DNA of 64,000 nucleotides from Erwinia billingiae Eb661 (GCF_000196615.1 NC_014306.1:248001-312000), one strand, 5' to 3'. Positions 32,630 to 47,142 are shown, counted from the stretch's first letter. Notes: a model not told the origin generated them from the letters alone. Numbers and translations: made by a program.

Positions 32630-34081
32630 ATGCATTATCGTGCCATTACCCGCATCGTTGGGTTGCTGGTCATTTTGTTCTCGGGGACGATGATCGTGCC
32701 GGGCCTGGTCGCGTTAATCTACCGCGATGGTGCCGGACGAGCCTTTACTCAGACCTTCTTTATGGCACTGCTGATCGGCTCGATGCTGTGGTGGCCCAAC
32801 CGAAAGCAGAAAAAAGAGCTGAAGCCTAAAGAGGGCTTCCTGATCGTCGTGCTGTTCTGGACAGTGCTGGGCAGTGTGGGGGCGATGCCCTTTATCTTTG
32901 CGGAACATCCCAACCTTTCAATTACCGATGCCTTCTTTGAATCCTTCTCAGGCCTGACGACGACCGGTGCCACGACGCTGGTGGGGCTGGACTCGCTCCC
33001 GAAAGCGATCCTCTTCTACCGGCAAATGCTGCAATGGCTGGGCGGCATGGGGATCATTGTGCTGGCAGTGGCAATTCTGCCGATTCTGGGCGTGGGGGGC
33101 ATGCAGCTCTATCGCGCTGAAATGCCCGGCCCGTTGAAAGACAATAAGATGCGGCCGCGTATTGCTGAGACGGCGAAAACCCTGTGGCTGATCTACGTGT
33201 TGCTGACCGTTGTCTGTGCGCTGGCACTCTGGCTGGCGGGTATGCCGCTGTTTGATGCCATCGGCCACAGCTTCTCAACGATCGCCATCGGCGGCTTCTC
33301 CACCCATGATGCGAGTATCGGCTATTTCAACAGCCCGACGATTAACACGATTATTGCCATCTTCCTGCTGATTTCCGGCTGTAACTACGGCCTGCACTTC
33401 TCTCTGCTGAGTGGTCGCAATCTTCGCGTTTACTGGCGCGATCCAGAATTCCGCATGTTTATTGGGGTGCAGCTGACCTTAGTGGTGATCTGCACCATCG
33501 TGTTGTGGTTCCACGATGTCTATCATTCCGGACTGCAAACGCTGAACCAGGCCTTCTTCCAGGTCGTGTCGATGGCCACCACCGCCGGTTTTACCACCGA
33601 CAGCATCGCGCGCTGGCCACTGTTCCTGCCGGTCTTGTTGTTGTGCTCTGCCTTTATTGGTGGTTGTGCCGGTTCGACGGGCGGCGGGCTTAAGGTCATC
33701 CGTATCCTGCTGCTGTTCAAACAGGGTAACCGTGAGTTAAAGCGCCTGGTGCATCCGAACGCGGTTTACACCATCAAGCTGGGACAGCGCGCGCTGCCGG
33801 AACGTATCCTCGAAGCGGTGTGGGGATTCTTCTCTGCGTATGCGTTGGTGTTCCTGTTGAGCATGCTGGCGATTATCGCGACCGGCGTTGATGATTTTTC
33901 TGCGTTTGCGGCTGTGGCAGCTACCCTGAACAATCTGGGCCCAGGATTGGGAGTGGTGGCAGATAACTTCACCACCATGAATGATACGGCGAAATGGATC
34001 TTAATCCTGACGATGCTGTTTGGTCGTCTTGAAGTGTTCACGCTGCTAGTCCTGTTTACGCCGACCTTCTGGCGCGAGTAA
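32630..34081 (+). CDS. trkH: Trk potassium uptake membrane subunit TrkH
   Basis: TrkH is the pore-forming subunit of the low-affinity K+ uptake system and works with the NAD-binding gate protein TrkA. The 483-residue length equals E. coli. Four pore-loop repeats of the SKT family are visible, for example SGLTTTGATTL, STIAIGGFSTHD, MATTAGFTTD and NNLGPGLG. A glycine-rich GGCAGSTGGGLK occupies the intramembrane loop region. hemG starts 18 bases downstream. Confidence 0.96.
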   Translation: MHYRAITRIVGLLVILFSGTMIVPGLVALIYRDGAGRAFTQTFFMALLIGSMLWWPNRKQKKELKPKEGFLIVVLFWTVLGSVGAMPFIFAEHPNLSITDAFFESFSGLTTTGATTLVGLDSLPKAILFYRQMLQWLGGMGIIVLAVAILPILGVGGMQLYRAEMPGPLKDNKMRPRIAETAKTLWLIYVLLTVVCALALWLAGMPLFDAIGHSFSTIAIGGFSTHDASIGYFNSPTINTIIAIFLLISGCNYGLHFSLLSGRNLRVYWRDPEFRMFIGVQLTLVVICTIVLWFHDVYHSGLQTLNQAFFQVVSMATTAGFTTDSIARWPLFLPVLLLCSAFIGGCAGSTGGGLKVIRILLLFKQGNRELKRLVHPNAVYTIKLGQRALPERILEAVWGFFSAYALVFLLSMLAIIATGVDDFSAFAAVAATLNNLGPGLGVVADNFTTMNDTAKWILILTMLFGRLEVFTLLVLFTPTFWRE

Positions 34082-34099
34082 CTAAAACGAGTAATGAAT

Positions 34100-34651
34100 A
34101 TGAAAGCGTTGATTCTGTTTTCCAGCCGCGAGGGACAAACCCGCGAGATTGCAGCTTATATAGCTAACCAACTTAAAGAGCAGCAGGAGTGTGAGGTAGT
34201 GAATATCGAACATGCCTCTGCTGTTGACTGGTCTAAGTACGATCGGGTGTTGCTCGGGGCCTCTATTCACTACGGTCACTTCCATCCGGCGGTAACCAAA
34301 TTTGTGAAGAAGAACCTTGCCCAGTTAAATGAAAGGCCAAGCGGCTTCTTCTCCGTCAACCTGACCGCCCGTAAAGCAGAGAAGCGTACGCCGCAGACCA
34401 ATGCGTATACCCGCAAGTTCCTGTTGCAGTCGCCATGGCAGCCGGACTGCTGTGCGGTATTCGCTGGCGCACTGCGTTATCCGCGCTATGGCTTCTTCGA
34501 TCGCTTTATGATCCGCTTGATTATGCGTATGACCGGCGGCGAAACCGATGTCAGTAAAGAAGTTGAGTACACAGATTGGGTTCAGGTGGGTCGCTTTGCC
34601 CATGAATTTGCTGGATTATCAGGCAAAATGCAGGAAAAAAAGGCGCTTTGA
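34100..34651 (+). CDS. hemG: Menaquinone-dependent protoporphyrinogen oxidase HemG
   Basis: HemG is a flavodoxin-like, membrane-associated FMN enzyme that oxidises protoporphyrinogen IX to protoporphyrin IX and passes electrons to quinones. The FMN phosphate loop SSREGQT lies at about 8-14, and the long-chain insert [11 protein letters not shown] typical of HemG is present. Length is 183, close to E. coli (181). I start at MKALI (34100), the second of two nearby ATG codons, which fits GAG eight bases upstream and the E. coli N-terminus. It is followed by a hairpin and the rRNA operon. Confidence 0.93.
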   Translation: MKALILFSSREGQTREIAAYIANQLKEQQECEVVNIEHASAVDWSKYDRVLLGASIHYGHFHPAVTKFVKKNLAQLNERPSGFFSVNLTARKAEKRTPQTNAYTRKFLLQSPWQPDCCAVFAGALRYPRYGFFDRFMIRLIMRMTGGETDVSKEVEYTDWVQVGRFAHEFAGLSGKMQEKKAL

Positions 34652-34652
34652 T

Positions 34653-34679
34653 GAAAAATGACGCTGTCAGTCATTTTTC
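34653..34679 (+). terminator. Terminator of hemG placed in the rrn UP-element zone
   Basis: GAAAAATGAC (34653-34662) and GTCATTTTTC (34670-34679) form a perfect 10-bp stem with its own T run. It occupies the 40 bases between the hemG stop and the rrn P1 -35, where an A/T-rich UP element is expected. Confidence 0.65.
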
Positions 34680-34691
34680 TGCAATAAACAC

Positions 34692-34719
34692 TTGTCCTCC
34701 GTCAGGAACTCCCTATAAT
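34692..34719 (+). promoter_or_regulatory. rrn P1 promoter
   Basis: TTGTCC (34692-34697) and TATAAT (34714-34719) are 16 bases apart, the suboptimal spacing typical of rrn P1. The GC-rich discriminator GCGC and the start region ACTGACACGG follow, matching E. coli rrn P1 and indicating ppGpp/DksA control. Confidence 0.9.
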
Positions 34720-34811
34720 GCGCATCCACTGACACGGAACAACGACTTACGAGTCACCGGGTCAGAGGTTCAGGAAGCTGAATCGCCGGAGAAAAACTTC
34801 ACAAAAAGAAG

Positions 34812-34839
34812 TTGACTCTGAAGGAGGAAAGCGTAATAT
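34812..34839 (+). promoter_or_regulatory. rrn P2 promoter
   Basis: TTGACT (34812-34817) and TAATAT (34834-34839), 16 bases apart, lie about 120 bases downstream of P1, as in E. coli rrn operons. Confidence 0.8.
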
Positions 34840-34878
34840 ACGCCACCTCGCAGTAAGGCGCCAAGGCACTTACCGCAA

Positions 34879-34890
34879 CGCTCTTTAACA
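34879..34890 (+). promoter_or_regulatory. boxA antitermination element of the rrn leader
   Basis: CGCTCTTTAACA matches the boxA consensus TGCTCTTTAACA at 11 of 12 bases. It recruits NusB/NusE for rRNA antitermination. The rest of the leader to 35044 carries no gene. Confidence 0.85.
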
Positions 34891-34893
34891 ATT

Positions 34894-34917
34894 TATCAGA
34901 CAATCTGTGTGGGCACT
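34894..34917 (+). other. 16S rRNA processing stalk (5' arm)
   Basis: This 24-base arm pairs with 36607-36631 downstream of 16S, with one bulged base (36616) and one G-T pair. The long duplex encloses the 16S gene and is the expected RNase III cleavage site. A shorter equivalent for 23S pairs 36903-36916 with 39899-39912, with one mismatch. Confidence 0.85.
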
Positions 34918-35044
34918 CGCAGGATTGATATCAGCGCCGCAAGGCGCAAAAAAATATCAAGCCTTAAGAGTGAACACATAATGAAATTCATTATGACGTT
35001 TTACACTTGAGCACCGCTGAACTTGTTTCAGCAAATCGAACTTT

Positions 35045-36585
<1,541 letters not shown>

Positions 36586-36658
36586 CCTGAAGATACCTTC
36601 CCGCGTAGTGTCCACAACAGATTGTCTGATAGAAAACGTAATGAGCAACAGTAACAGA

Positions 36659-36734
36659 GTCCCCATCGTCTAGAGGCCCAGGACACTGCCCTTTCACGGC
36701 TGTAACAGGGGTTCGAATCCCCTTGGGGACGCCA
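36659..36734 (+). tRNA. gltT: tRNA-Glu (anticodon TTC) in the 16S-23S spacer
   Basis: A 76-base cloverleaf starts GTCCCCATCG and ends with an encoded CCA. The anticodon is TTC within CCTTTCACG. Glu-type spacers occur in E. coli rrnB, C, E and G; rrnA carries Ile and Ala instead. Confidence 0.97.
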
Positions 36735-36818
36735 TCTCCTGATAATGAGTGAAAGACATTATCAACCAGTATCTCAAAACTGATTCTCTCCGCAAGGACG
36801 AGTCACGTTTGAGATATT

Positions 36819-36830
36819 TGCTCTTTAACA
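36819..36830 (+). promoter_or_regulatory. boxA element of the 16S-23S spacer
   Basis: TGCTCTTTAACA is a perfect boxA upstream of the 23S gene, renewing antitermination. The spacer otherwise holds the tRNA and processing arms. Confidence 0.85.
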
Positions 36831-36962
36831 ATCCGGAACAAGCTGAAAATTGAAACGACATGTCGTTTTCATTCTCCGTAATAAGAATGAAATTAACGAT
36901 ATGTTCGAGTCTCTCAAATGCTTACAACAGCACGTGTCTTTCGGGACGCTTGTGGGTTGTGA

Positions 36963-39870
<2,908 letters not shown>

Positions 39871-39975
39871 ACAACACCAGAAGCGTTCTGGTGGTGTCTG
39901 AGAGACACGAACAGATATTTTCAGCTTGAACCGGATAAATTTGCGCGGCCCTATGGCGGCGTGAATAACAGAATT

Positions 39976-40095
39976 TGCCTGGCGGCTTTAGCGCGGTGGT
40001 CCCACCTGACCCCATGCCGAACTCAGAAGTGAAACGCCGTAGCGCCGATGGTAGTGTGGGGTCTCCCCATGCGAGAGTAGGGAACTGCCAGGCAT
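39976..40095 (+). rRNA. rrf: 5S ribosomal RNA
   Basis: A 120-base gene begins TGCCTGGCGGC and ends ACTGCCAGGCAT; the ends pair as helix I. It is nearly identical to E. coli 5S. Confidence 0.98.
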
Positions 40096-40110
40096 CAATT
40101 AAGCAGACAA

Positions 40111-40138
40111 GCCTCATGCGAAAGCATGGGGCTTTTTT
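40111..40138 (+). terminator. Rho-independent terminator of the rRNA operon
   Basis: GCCTCATGC (40111-40119) and GCATGGGGC (40124-40132) form a 9-bp stem with one G-T pair around GAAA, followed by six T residues. No second intrinsic terminator like E. coli rrnB T2 is seen immediately after it. Confidence 0.9.
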
Positions 40139-40145
40139 GTGTGCG

Positions 40146-40314
40146 TAAAAAGCAAAAATCCACGCCAGACCTGCATCAAAACGGCTCCCGGACTCCCCAG
40201 GCCCGCCTGATAACGGCCAAAACCCGCCACTAAAATCCAAAACCCGCCACTGAAATCCAAAACCGCCCCAAACACCCCCTAAAACTCCCAAACCATCCCA
40301 AAACCAGACAAAAG
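40146..40314 (+). other. C-rich, G-poor segment with a minus-strand G-quadruplex motif
   Basis: In 40215-40314 I count about 42 C, 8 G and 7 T. Such a C-over-G bubble in the transcribed strand is the hallmark of Rho utilisation sites. On the minus strand the tracts opposite 40266-40269, 40275-40279, 40287-40289 and 40297-40299 form G runs of 4, 5, 3 and 3. Loops are 5, 7 and 7 bases, the canonical G-quadruplex rule. No gene is supported here. Confidence 0.5.
40219..40258 (+). repeat. Two 20-bp tandem repeats after the rrn terminator
   Basis: AAAACCCGCCACTAAAATCC is followed directly by AAAACCCGCCACTGAAATCC, differing at one base. A third truncated unit begins at 40259. Confidence 0.85.
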
Positions 40315-40342
40315 AAGACGCCGTCCTTCCGCACGACGCCTT
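40315..40342 (-). terminator. Terminator-like hairpin read on the minus strand
   Basis: Read as minus-strand RNA, the arms at 40334-40342 and 40315-40323 pair over nine positions including two G-U pairs, followed by CTTTTG. It would stop transcripts running toward the rRNA operon. On the plus strand the same arms have two A-C mismatches. Confidence 0.35.
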
Positions 40343-41150
40343 AAAGGATAATGACAGGCAGATAACGTCGTGTTCTGAAAGCGTTAATTACCCGACCTTG
40401 TTAAGGAGAACATAATGGTAATTTTATTGAGATCCATAAACCCGATGGAATAACCAAAATATAAGAGTAATTAGCAAAAATTTATTCTGACTGTGGTTTT
40501 TTACAGATAATATTTAAATTATAAGGAGAGAATAAAAGTGCAGAGGATAAAGACACTGAGTGAAGGGTTTGTTGAGTGAAATAACTGAGCGACTGATATT
40601 GCTATATCCTAACCTTCCATTGCGCGCATTGTACATGACGTAAGACAGACAGGGGAGCTCAAAATATTTAAATGATTTCTTGGTGGTAAACACCAATCAC
40701 TCGCATTATATATTAGCCAGTTTTTATGGCCAATCTCCTGCTAATGGCGTCCCGAGACAATATGAAAAACTGAACCTGAATAGCGTTAAAATAATTCCAT
40801 CTCATCAGCTATCCTATCAACAGTTGTAGTCTGGTAGACCTTCATTGCCTGAATCTGTATCAAATAGTCTTCAGATGGAATGAATATCATCGGGTCGTCT
40901 GATGTGATCTAAATTCATTATTACAATCATGCATTAAATTAAACCTCATCATTGTTAAAGGGGGTTATTTAATGGTGGGTGAATGTTTTGGTGAAACAGT
41001 CGATTGATTGAGATGGGGTTTTGTCCCTGCATTTTAATATAAAGCAATATTCAAGAGTTTGGTTTTTAGGGGTTATCCGTAACTCATTCCCGTATTACAA
41101 CAAAAGTCTTTATTAAATCAAAATCCACTGCAAGCTTGCGGATGGATGGG
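40343..41150. other. AT-rich stretch with no intact gene between rrn and murB
   Basis: Base composition is clearly more AT-rich than the flanking genes. Apart from the possible decayed gene at 40538-40829 I see no recognisable gene, mobile element or RNA. A 12-codon ORF at 40415-40453 has a strong AAGGAG six bases upstream, but nothing else supports it. The murB promoter probably lies near 41150 (TACACT at about 41150-41155). Confidence 0.5.
40538..40829 (+). pseudogene. Possible decayed small gene, function unknown
   Basis: AAGGAG (40523-40528) precedes a GTG at 40538 that opens a 13-codon frame (MQRIKTLSEGFVE) ending at 40579. A second frame overlaps it from 40560 and reads through 40829 with a single internal TAA at 40641. 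It includes plausible protein such as LILLYPNLPLRALYM and NHSHYILASFYGQSPANG. One frameshift and one nonsense change would join these into a protein of roughly 95 residues. I do not recognise a family. A 60-codon minus-strand frame (40514-40696) overlaps it and lacks a ribosome binding site. Chance open reading is a real alternative. Confidence 0.3.
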
Positions 41151-41188
41151 GTACACTCTCCCGTAGATTAATTTATTAAGGTTTGAGC

Positions 41189-42226
41189 ATGTCCTCTCAA
41201 CATAACTCCCTTCAATCCTGGAATACTTTTGGCCTTGACGCCCATGCCGCTAATCTTGATGTAGCGACCAGCGCAGAGTCGCTTCTGCAAAGCTGGCAGC
41301 AGAGCCTGCTACACAACCAGCCGGTGTTGCTACTGGGAGAAGGTAGCAACATTCTTTTCCTGGAAGACTTTTCTGGCCGGGTGATCATCAACAGAATTAA
41401 AGGCATACAGATCGAGGAAGATCAGCATCACTGGCAGCTGCATATCGGCGCGGGTGAAAACTGGCACAATCTGGTGCAGGTCCTGCTGGAGAAAGGCATA
41501 CCGGGACTGGAAAATCTGGCGATGATCCCCGGTTGTGTTGGTTCAGCACCTATACAGAACATTGGGGCTTATGGCGTCGAGCTAAAGGATGTCTGTGCTT
41601 ATGTTGATGTATTGGATTTAAACACCGGTGAAGTCGAACGTCTGACGGCAGCCGCATGCCAGTTCGGTTATCGGGACAGCATCTTTAAGCATCAGTATCA
41701 GCTGGGCTATGCCATTGTTGCCGTAGGACTGGTGTTGAACAAACAGTGGTGCCCGGTAATGACTTACGGCGACCTGAGAGCATTAGATCCACAGACAGTC
41801 ACTCCCCAACAAATTTTCGATGCGGTCTGCGCAATGCGTAGCAGTAAGCTGCCGGATCCGGCGATAACAGGTAACGCTGGCAGCTTCTTCAAGAATCCGG
41901 TTGTCACTGCTGAAGCCGCAGAGGCGATCCGCACTGCCTACCCAACGCTGCCCGCTTATCCTCAAGCGGATGGAAGAGTAAAGCTGGCTGCAGGCTGGCT
42001 GATTGAGCAGTGTGAGCTTAAAGGGGTTAGCGTTGGCGGCGCAGCGGTGCATCAGCAGCAGGCGCTGGTTTTGATCAACAAAGAGAAGGCGACAGGGAGC
42101 GACATAGTGGCTTTAGCGCATGAAGTGCGCCAACGAGTGGGCACGAAATTTAACGTGTGGCTTGAGCCTGAGGTGCGCTTTATTGGCGCGCAGGGTGAAA
42201 AGGATGCAGTTGGAGTCATTGCATGA
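41189..42226 (+). CDS. murB: UDP-N-acetylenolpyruvoylglucosamine reductase MurB
   Basis: MurB is an FAD enzyme that reduces enolpyruvyl-UDP-GlcNAc to UDP-MurNAc, committing it to peptidoglycan. FAD contacts lie in LGEGSNILF (about 50-58) and [17 protein letters not shown] (about 113-129). The catalytic serine is in [10 protein letters not shown] and the glutamate in [10 protein letters not shown]. The start MSSQHNS (41189) has AAGG seven bases upstream; a TTG two codons earlier is not used. Length is 345. Its stop overlaps the birA start (ATGA), as in E. coli. Confidence 0.97.
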   Translation: MSSQHNSLQSWNTFGLDAHAANLDVATSAESLLQSWQQSLLHNQPVLLLGEGSNILFLEDFSGRVIINRIKGIQIEEDQHHWQLHIGAGENWHNLVQVLLEKGIPGLENLAMIPGCVGSAPIQNIGAYGVELKDVCAYVDVLDLNTGEVERLTAAACQFGYRDSIFKHQYQLGYAIVAVGLVLNKQWCPVMTYGDLRALDPQTVTPQQIFDAVCAMRSSKLPDPAITGNAGSFFKNPVVTAEAAEAIRTAYPTLPAYPQADGRVKLAAGWLIEQCELKGVSVGGAAVHQQQALVLINKEKATGSDIVALAHEVRQRVGTKFNVWLEPEVRFIGAQGEKDAVGVIA

Positions 42227-43185
42227 AAGCAAATACCGTCCCGTTAACGCTGATTGGCCTGTTGGCTGATGGCGAGTTCCATTCCGGAGAGCAGCTTGGC
42301 GAACAGCTGGGTATGAGCCGCGCCGCAATCAATAAGCACATTCAGACCCTGAAGGATTGGGGGATTGATGTCTTCACTGTTACCGGCAAAGGCTATAGCC
42401 TGCCGGCACCGATGCAGCTGCTGGATGAAGAAACGATTATGGCGCAGCTGAAGGAAAAACGGCTGGCCGTAATCCCGGTGATTGATTCAACTAATCAGTA
42501 TCTGTTGGAAAGAATGGATTCACTGCAATCAGGTGATGCCTGTGTCGCAGAGTATCAACAGGCTGGCAGAGGACGGCGTGGTCGTCAGTGGTTCTCCCCG
42601 TTTGGTTCTAATCTCTATTTATCTCTTTACTGGCGCCTGGACCAGGGGCCAATGGCGGCAATGGGCCTGAGTTTAGTTATCGGGATTGTCATTGCCGAAG
42701 TTTTGCAATCACTGGGTGCTAAAGACGTTCGCGTAAAGTGGCCTAACGATCTCTATCTGAACGATCGCAAACTGGCCGGCATTTTGGTTGAGTTGACCGG
42801 AAAAACCGGCGATGCCGCTCAGTTGGTGATCGGTGCGGGTATCAATCTTGCTATGCGCTCACCCGATGCCGGTATTGTGAACCAGGGCTGGATAAACCTG
42901 CAGGAAGCCGGCGTCAACGTGGACCGAAATACGCTAACGGCGCATCTGATCAACAATATGCGTGAATCGTTGCCGATATTTGAGCGCGAGGGACTGGCAC
43001 CTTTTATCGATCGCTGGAGCGAGCTGGATAACTTTATTAACCGGCCGGTTAAATTGCTGATTGGCGATAAAGAAATCCCGGGAATTGCGCGCGGCATCGA
43101 TCAGCAAGGCGGATTAATTCTGGAGCAGGATGGGGTAAGGAAATCCTGGGTCGGGGGCGAAATTTCGCTTCGTCCGCAAGATTAA
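42223..43185 (+). CDS. birA: Biotin-protein ligase and bio-operon repressor BirA
   Basis: BirA makes biotinyl-5'-AMP, transfers biotin to the BCCP subunit of acetyl-CoA carboxylase, and represses the biotin operon as a dimer. The N-terminal winged helix (about 1-60) has the turn [15 protein letters not shown]. The ligase core carries the adenylate loop [10 protein letters not shown] (about 114-123) and [10 protein letters not shown]-terminal SH3-like domain follows. Length is 320, against 321 in E. coli. Translationally coupled to murB. Confidence 0.97.
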   Translation: MKANTVPLTLIGLLADGEFHSGEQLGEQLGMSRAAINKHIQTLKDWGIDVFTVTGKGYSLPAPMQLLDEETIMAQLKEKRLAVIPVIDSTNQYLLERMDSLQSGDACVAEYQQAGRGRRGRQWFSPFGSNLYLSLYWRLDQGPMAAMGLSLVIGIVIAEVLQSLGAKDVRVKWPNDLYLNDRKLAGILVELTGKTGDAAQLVIGAGINLAMRSPDAGIVNQGWINLQEAGVNVDRNTLTAHLINNMRESLPIFEREGLAPFIDRWSELDNFINRPVKLLIGDKEIPGIARGIDQQGGLILEQDGVRKSWVGGEISLRPQD

Positions 43186-43192
43186 TTGCAAG

Positions 43193-43217
43193 AAAAGGGG
43201 CTTTCGCCCCTTTTTTT
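43193..43217. terminator. Bidirectional terminator between birA and coaA
   Basis: AAAAGGGGC (43193-43201) and GCCCCTTTT (43206-43214) pair around TTTC, with A and T tracts on both sides. The T run extends into the coaA stop codon at 43216-43218. Confidence 0.85.
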
Positions 43218-44166
43218 ATTTCCGCAAGCGGACCAGGTCCACCGCATGATCGACGCTTTTGGTCATTATCAGGCTGGCTCGTTCCCGGGTAGGCAAGATA
43301 TTTTCCTTAAGGTTCATAAGGTTGATCTCTTCCCATAGCTGAGTTGCCACGCCCACCGCTTCCTCTTCAGAGAGTTTCGCGTAGTTGTGGAAATAAGAGT
43401 CTGGATCGGTAAAGGCGCCCTGGCGGAATTTCAGGAAGCGGTTAATGTACCAGCTCTGCAGCAGATCTTGCGGGGCATCGACGTAAATTGAGAAGTCTAC
43501 AAAATCAGAGACAAAGACGTGATGCGGATCGTGAGGATAGTCCATCCCACTCTGCAAGACGTTAAGCCCTTCAAGAATCAAAATATCAGGCTGCTGCACA
43601 ACCTTGTCACCCTGCGGGATCACATCATAAATAAGATGAGAGTAAACCGGAGCCGTGACCTGCGAAGCGCCTGATTTTAAATCTGATACGAAATTCACCA
43701 GTCGGTGCATGTCGTAAGACTGCGGAAAGCCTTTCTTCTTCATCAGACCGCGTTCTTTAAGCACCTCATTAGGGTGCAGGAAGCCGTCAGTGGTGATCAG
43801 CTCTACCCGCCGATGCTCAGGCCAGCGGCTCAGCAGAGCCTGCAGTACACGCGCTGTAGTGCTCTTACCCACGGCGACGCTGCCAGCAATACTGATGATA
43901 TAGGGAATCTTCTGGCCATTGGTTCCCAGGAACTGCTCAAGTACAGCCTGACGACGAACGTTAGAACTGATATAGAAATTAAGCAGACGTGAAAGGGGAA
44001 GATAGATCTCGGCTACTTCCTCAAGAGATAAATCTTCATTTATCCCCTTCAGGCGGGCAATTTCTTGTTCACTCAAGGTCATTGGGACTGAATCGCGGAG
44101 CGCAGCCCATTGATCACGATTGAATTGTAGATAGGGGGTGGTCAACAAGGAGTCTTTTTTGCTCAT
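43216..44166 (-). CDS. coaA: Pantothenate kinase CoaA
   Basis: CoaA phosphorylates pantothenate, the regulated first step of coenzyme A synthesis, and is inhibited by CoA. The 316-residue length equals E. coli. The P-loop GSVAVGKST lies at about 95-103. The substrate region TTDGFLHPN and the block [12 protein letters not shown] follow. The start MSKKDSLL (44166) is the second of two ATG codons two codons apart and matches the E. coli length. It converges on birA. Confidence 0.97.
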   Translation of the reverse strand: MSKKDSLLTTPYLQFNRDQWAALRDSVPMTLSEQEIARLKGINEDLSLEEVAEIYLPLSRLLNFYISSNVRRQAVLEQFLGTNGQKIPYIISIAGSVAVGKSTTARVLQALLSRWPEHRRVELITTDGFLHPNEVLKERGLMKKKGFPQSYDMHRLVNFVSDLKSGASQVTAPVYSHLIYDVIPQGDKVVQQPDILILEGLNVLQSGMDYPHDPHHVFVSDFVDFSIYVDAPQDLLQSWYINRFLKFRQGAFTDPDSYFHNYAKLSEEEAVGVATQLWEEINLMNLKENILPTRERASLIMTKSVDHAVDLVRLRK

Positions 44167-44690
44167 ATGCATGCTTCTGCCAGCAAGAATTTGCCTGTCG
44201 TAGAGTTAACTACTCTGTCGAGGGGGATAAACCCGCCTTTTCCAGCTCATGTGACTAAGGTAAATTTCAGAAAACAATGGGCAGGAGGTTACCACCAGAG
44301 AGACAGTAGCTGAAGGAAAAATATATTCTGCGAGCGCAAACGGAACGGCACCCGCATTTATTGAATAATGTGCTGGCAATCAGCAAAAGAAACTGATCAC
44401 ACACGCCAAGAAAAAATCGCTTATACGCCGCCTCTGTTTAGTCAGTCATGGCACGATGCCTGCCAATTGTCGCCTTTTTAAGCGTAGTGTGTTGCCATCG
44501 CAATTTTTTTGCCGCGATCATGCATCTTTTAAACTTAGCGGCGCAGTTGAATCGCAAAATCATCCGCGTGGATGCTGGTGAAAAAATCGCTAAAATGGCG
44601 CTTCTTTGAACTGTTTTTCTGCCCCAATGCGATAATTTGCGAAGAATTGCACAAATAGTAAGCATAAGAACATTTATCGCAATTTTTTTG
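44167..44690. promoter_or_regulatory. A-tract-rich region upstream of the tRNA-tufB operon
   Basis: No gene is supported. Two repeated elements stand out. GAAAAAATCGCT occurs at 44410 and 44580, 170 bases apart. ATCGCAATTTTTTTG occurs at 44497-44511 and 44676-44690, 179 bases apart. Single ATCGC or GCGAT motifs also recur between them. Such A/T tracts suggest curvature and Fis or UP-element activation of a stable-RNA promoter, by inference. Confidence 0.45.
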
Positions 44691-44719
44691 TTGCATCAGA
44701 GGCCAGGTCTTCCTAGAAT
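44691..44719 (+). promoter_or_regulatory. Promoter of the tRNA-tufB operon
   Basis: TTGCAT (44691-44696) and TAGAAT (44714-44719) are 17 bases apart, followed by a GCGC discriminator typical of stringently controlled stable-RNA promoters. The first tRNA begins at 44734. Confidence 0.8.
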
Positions 44720-44733
44720 GCGCACCACTTGAT

Positions 44734-44809
<76 letters not shown>

Positions 44810-44829
44810 TCAAGTAACGAAATACCCCT

Positions 44830-44914
<85 letters not shown>

Positions 44915-45073
44915 TTTCGACCCGGAACGTTAAGGTTGAAATGAATGAAGATTTTAGACTGAGCACCAGCGCAGTCAGGGTCATCAAGCGTATGCGGGTT
45001 GACTCGAATAGCAAGGGGGCATCTTCTTGTTGTTCAAAAGCTACAGACAGAACAGGTAGCCGAGTTCCAGGAT

Positions 45074-45148
<75 letters not shown>

Positions 45149-45154
45149 AGCCGT

Positions 45155-45230
45155 GCTGATATGGCTCAGTTGGTAGAGCGCACCCTTGGTAAGGGTGAGG
45201 TCCCCAGTTCGACTCTGGGTATCAGCACCA
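45155..45230 (+). tRNA. thrT: tRNA-Thr (anticodon GGT)
   Basis: 76-base cloverleaf GCTGATATGG to ATCAGCACCA; anticodon GGT in TTGGTAA. It lies six bases after tRNA-Gly and 114 bases before tufB. Confidence 0.97.
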
Positions 45231-45308
45231 CTTCTAATTCTCCCTCCCTGATTCTTTCTCTGTACGTTAAAATTCAACTGTTCAGGCTTTGCCTGGTTGA
45301 TGTGGTGA

Positions 45309-46529
<1,221 letters not shown>

Positions 46530-46559
46530 TCGCGGATAATATTTGACGCAACGCACATG

Positions 46560-46586
46560 AAAAGGGCATCATTTGATGCCCTTTTT
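46560..46586 (+). terminator. Rho-independent terminator of the tRNA-tufB operon
   Basis: AAAAGGGCATCA (46560-46571) and TGATGCCCTTTT (46574-46585) form a perfect 12-bp inverted repeat with a two-base centre, ending in T residues. Confidence 0.9.
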
Positions 46587-46757
46587 GCACGCTGTAACAT
46601 AGAACCTGGCTCATCAGTGATTTTCAACCATAATCATTGCTGAGGCAGGCTCTGTAGCACGGCGTTATATGCCGAGTTTCGCCTGAAAGCCTCATTCGGT
46701 TTGGTTGCCTCGTATTACGGGGCAAAATAGTTTCTGTTTATTGTGGCAGGTTGGTTT

Positions 46758-47141
46758 ATGAGTGCTAATACCGAAGCTCAAGGGAGCGGGCGTGGCCTGG
46801 AAGCGGTAAAGTGGCTAGTCGTAGTGTTACTACTGATTCTGGCCATCGTAGGTAACTACTTTTACCGTGAAGTCTCGCTGCCGTTGCGTGCGCTGGCCGT
46901 CGTTGTCCTTATCGCTGTAGCCGGTGGCATTGCGCTGCTGACCACGAAAGGTAAGTCTACACTGGCGTTTGCCCGTGAAGCCCGCACCGAAGTTCGCAAG
47001 GTCATTTGGCCGACTCGCCAGGAAACGTTGCATACCACGTTAATCGTTGCCGCGGTTACTGCCGTGATGTCACTGATTTTGTGGGGACTGGATGGTATTC
47101 TGGTCCGTCTGGTATCGTTTATCACTGGCCTGAGGTTCTGA
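46758..47141 (+). CDS. secE: Preprotein translocase subunit SecE
   Basis: SecE clamps the SecYEG channel in the inner membrane. Three helices are visible at about 17-38, 43-63 and 95-118. The conserved amphipathic segment [18 protein letters not shown] is near residues 75-92. The 127-residue length and the C-terminal half are nearly identical to E. coli. The ATG (46758) has AGG seven bases upstream; a GTG five codons earlier is not used. nusG starts two bases after the stop. Confidence 0.97.
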   Translation: MSANTEAQGSGRGLEAVKWLVVVLLLILAIVGNYFYREVSLPLRALAVVVLIAVAGGIALLTTKGKSTLAFAREARTEVRKVIWPTRQETLHTTLIVAAVTAVMSLILWGLDGILVRLVSFITGLRF

Positions 47142-47142
47142 G

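Noticed and set aside
40514..40696. A 60-codon minus-strand ORF in the AT-rich gap
   Set aside because: Starts at TTG/GTG without a ribosome binding site and opposes the better-supported plus-strand remnant. Kept only as an alternative reading.
44438..44665. A 75-codon minus-strand ORF upstream of the tRNA cluster
   Set aside because: No ribosome binding site, unusual composition, and it covers the A-tract promoter region. Treated as non-coding.
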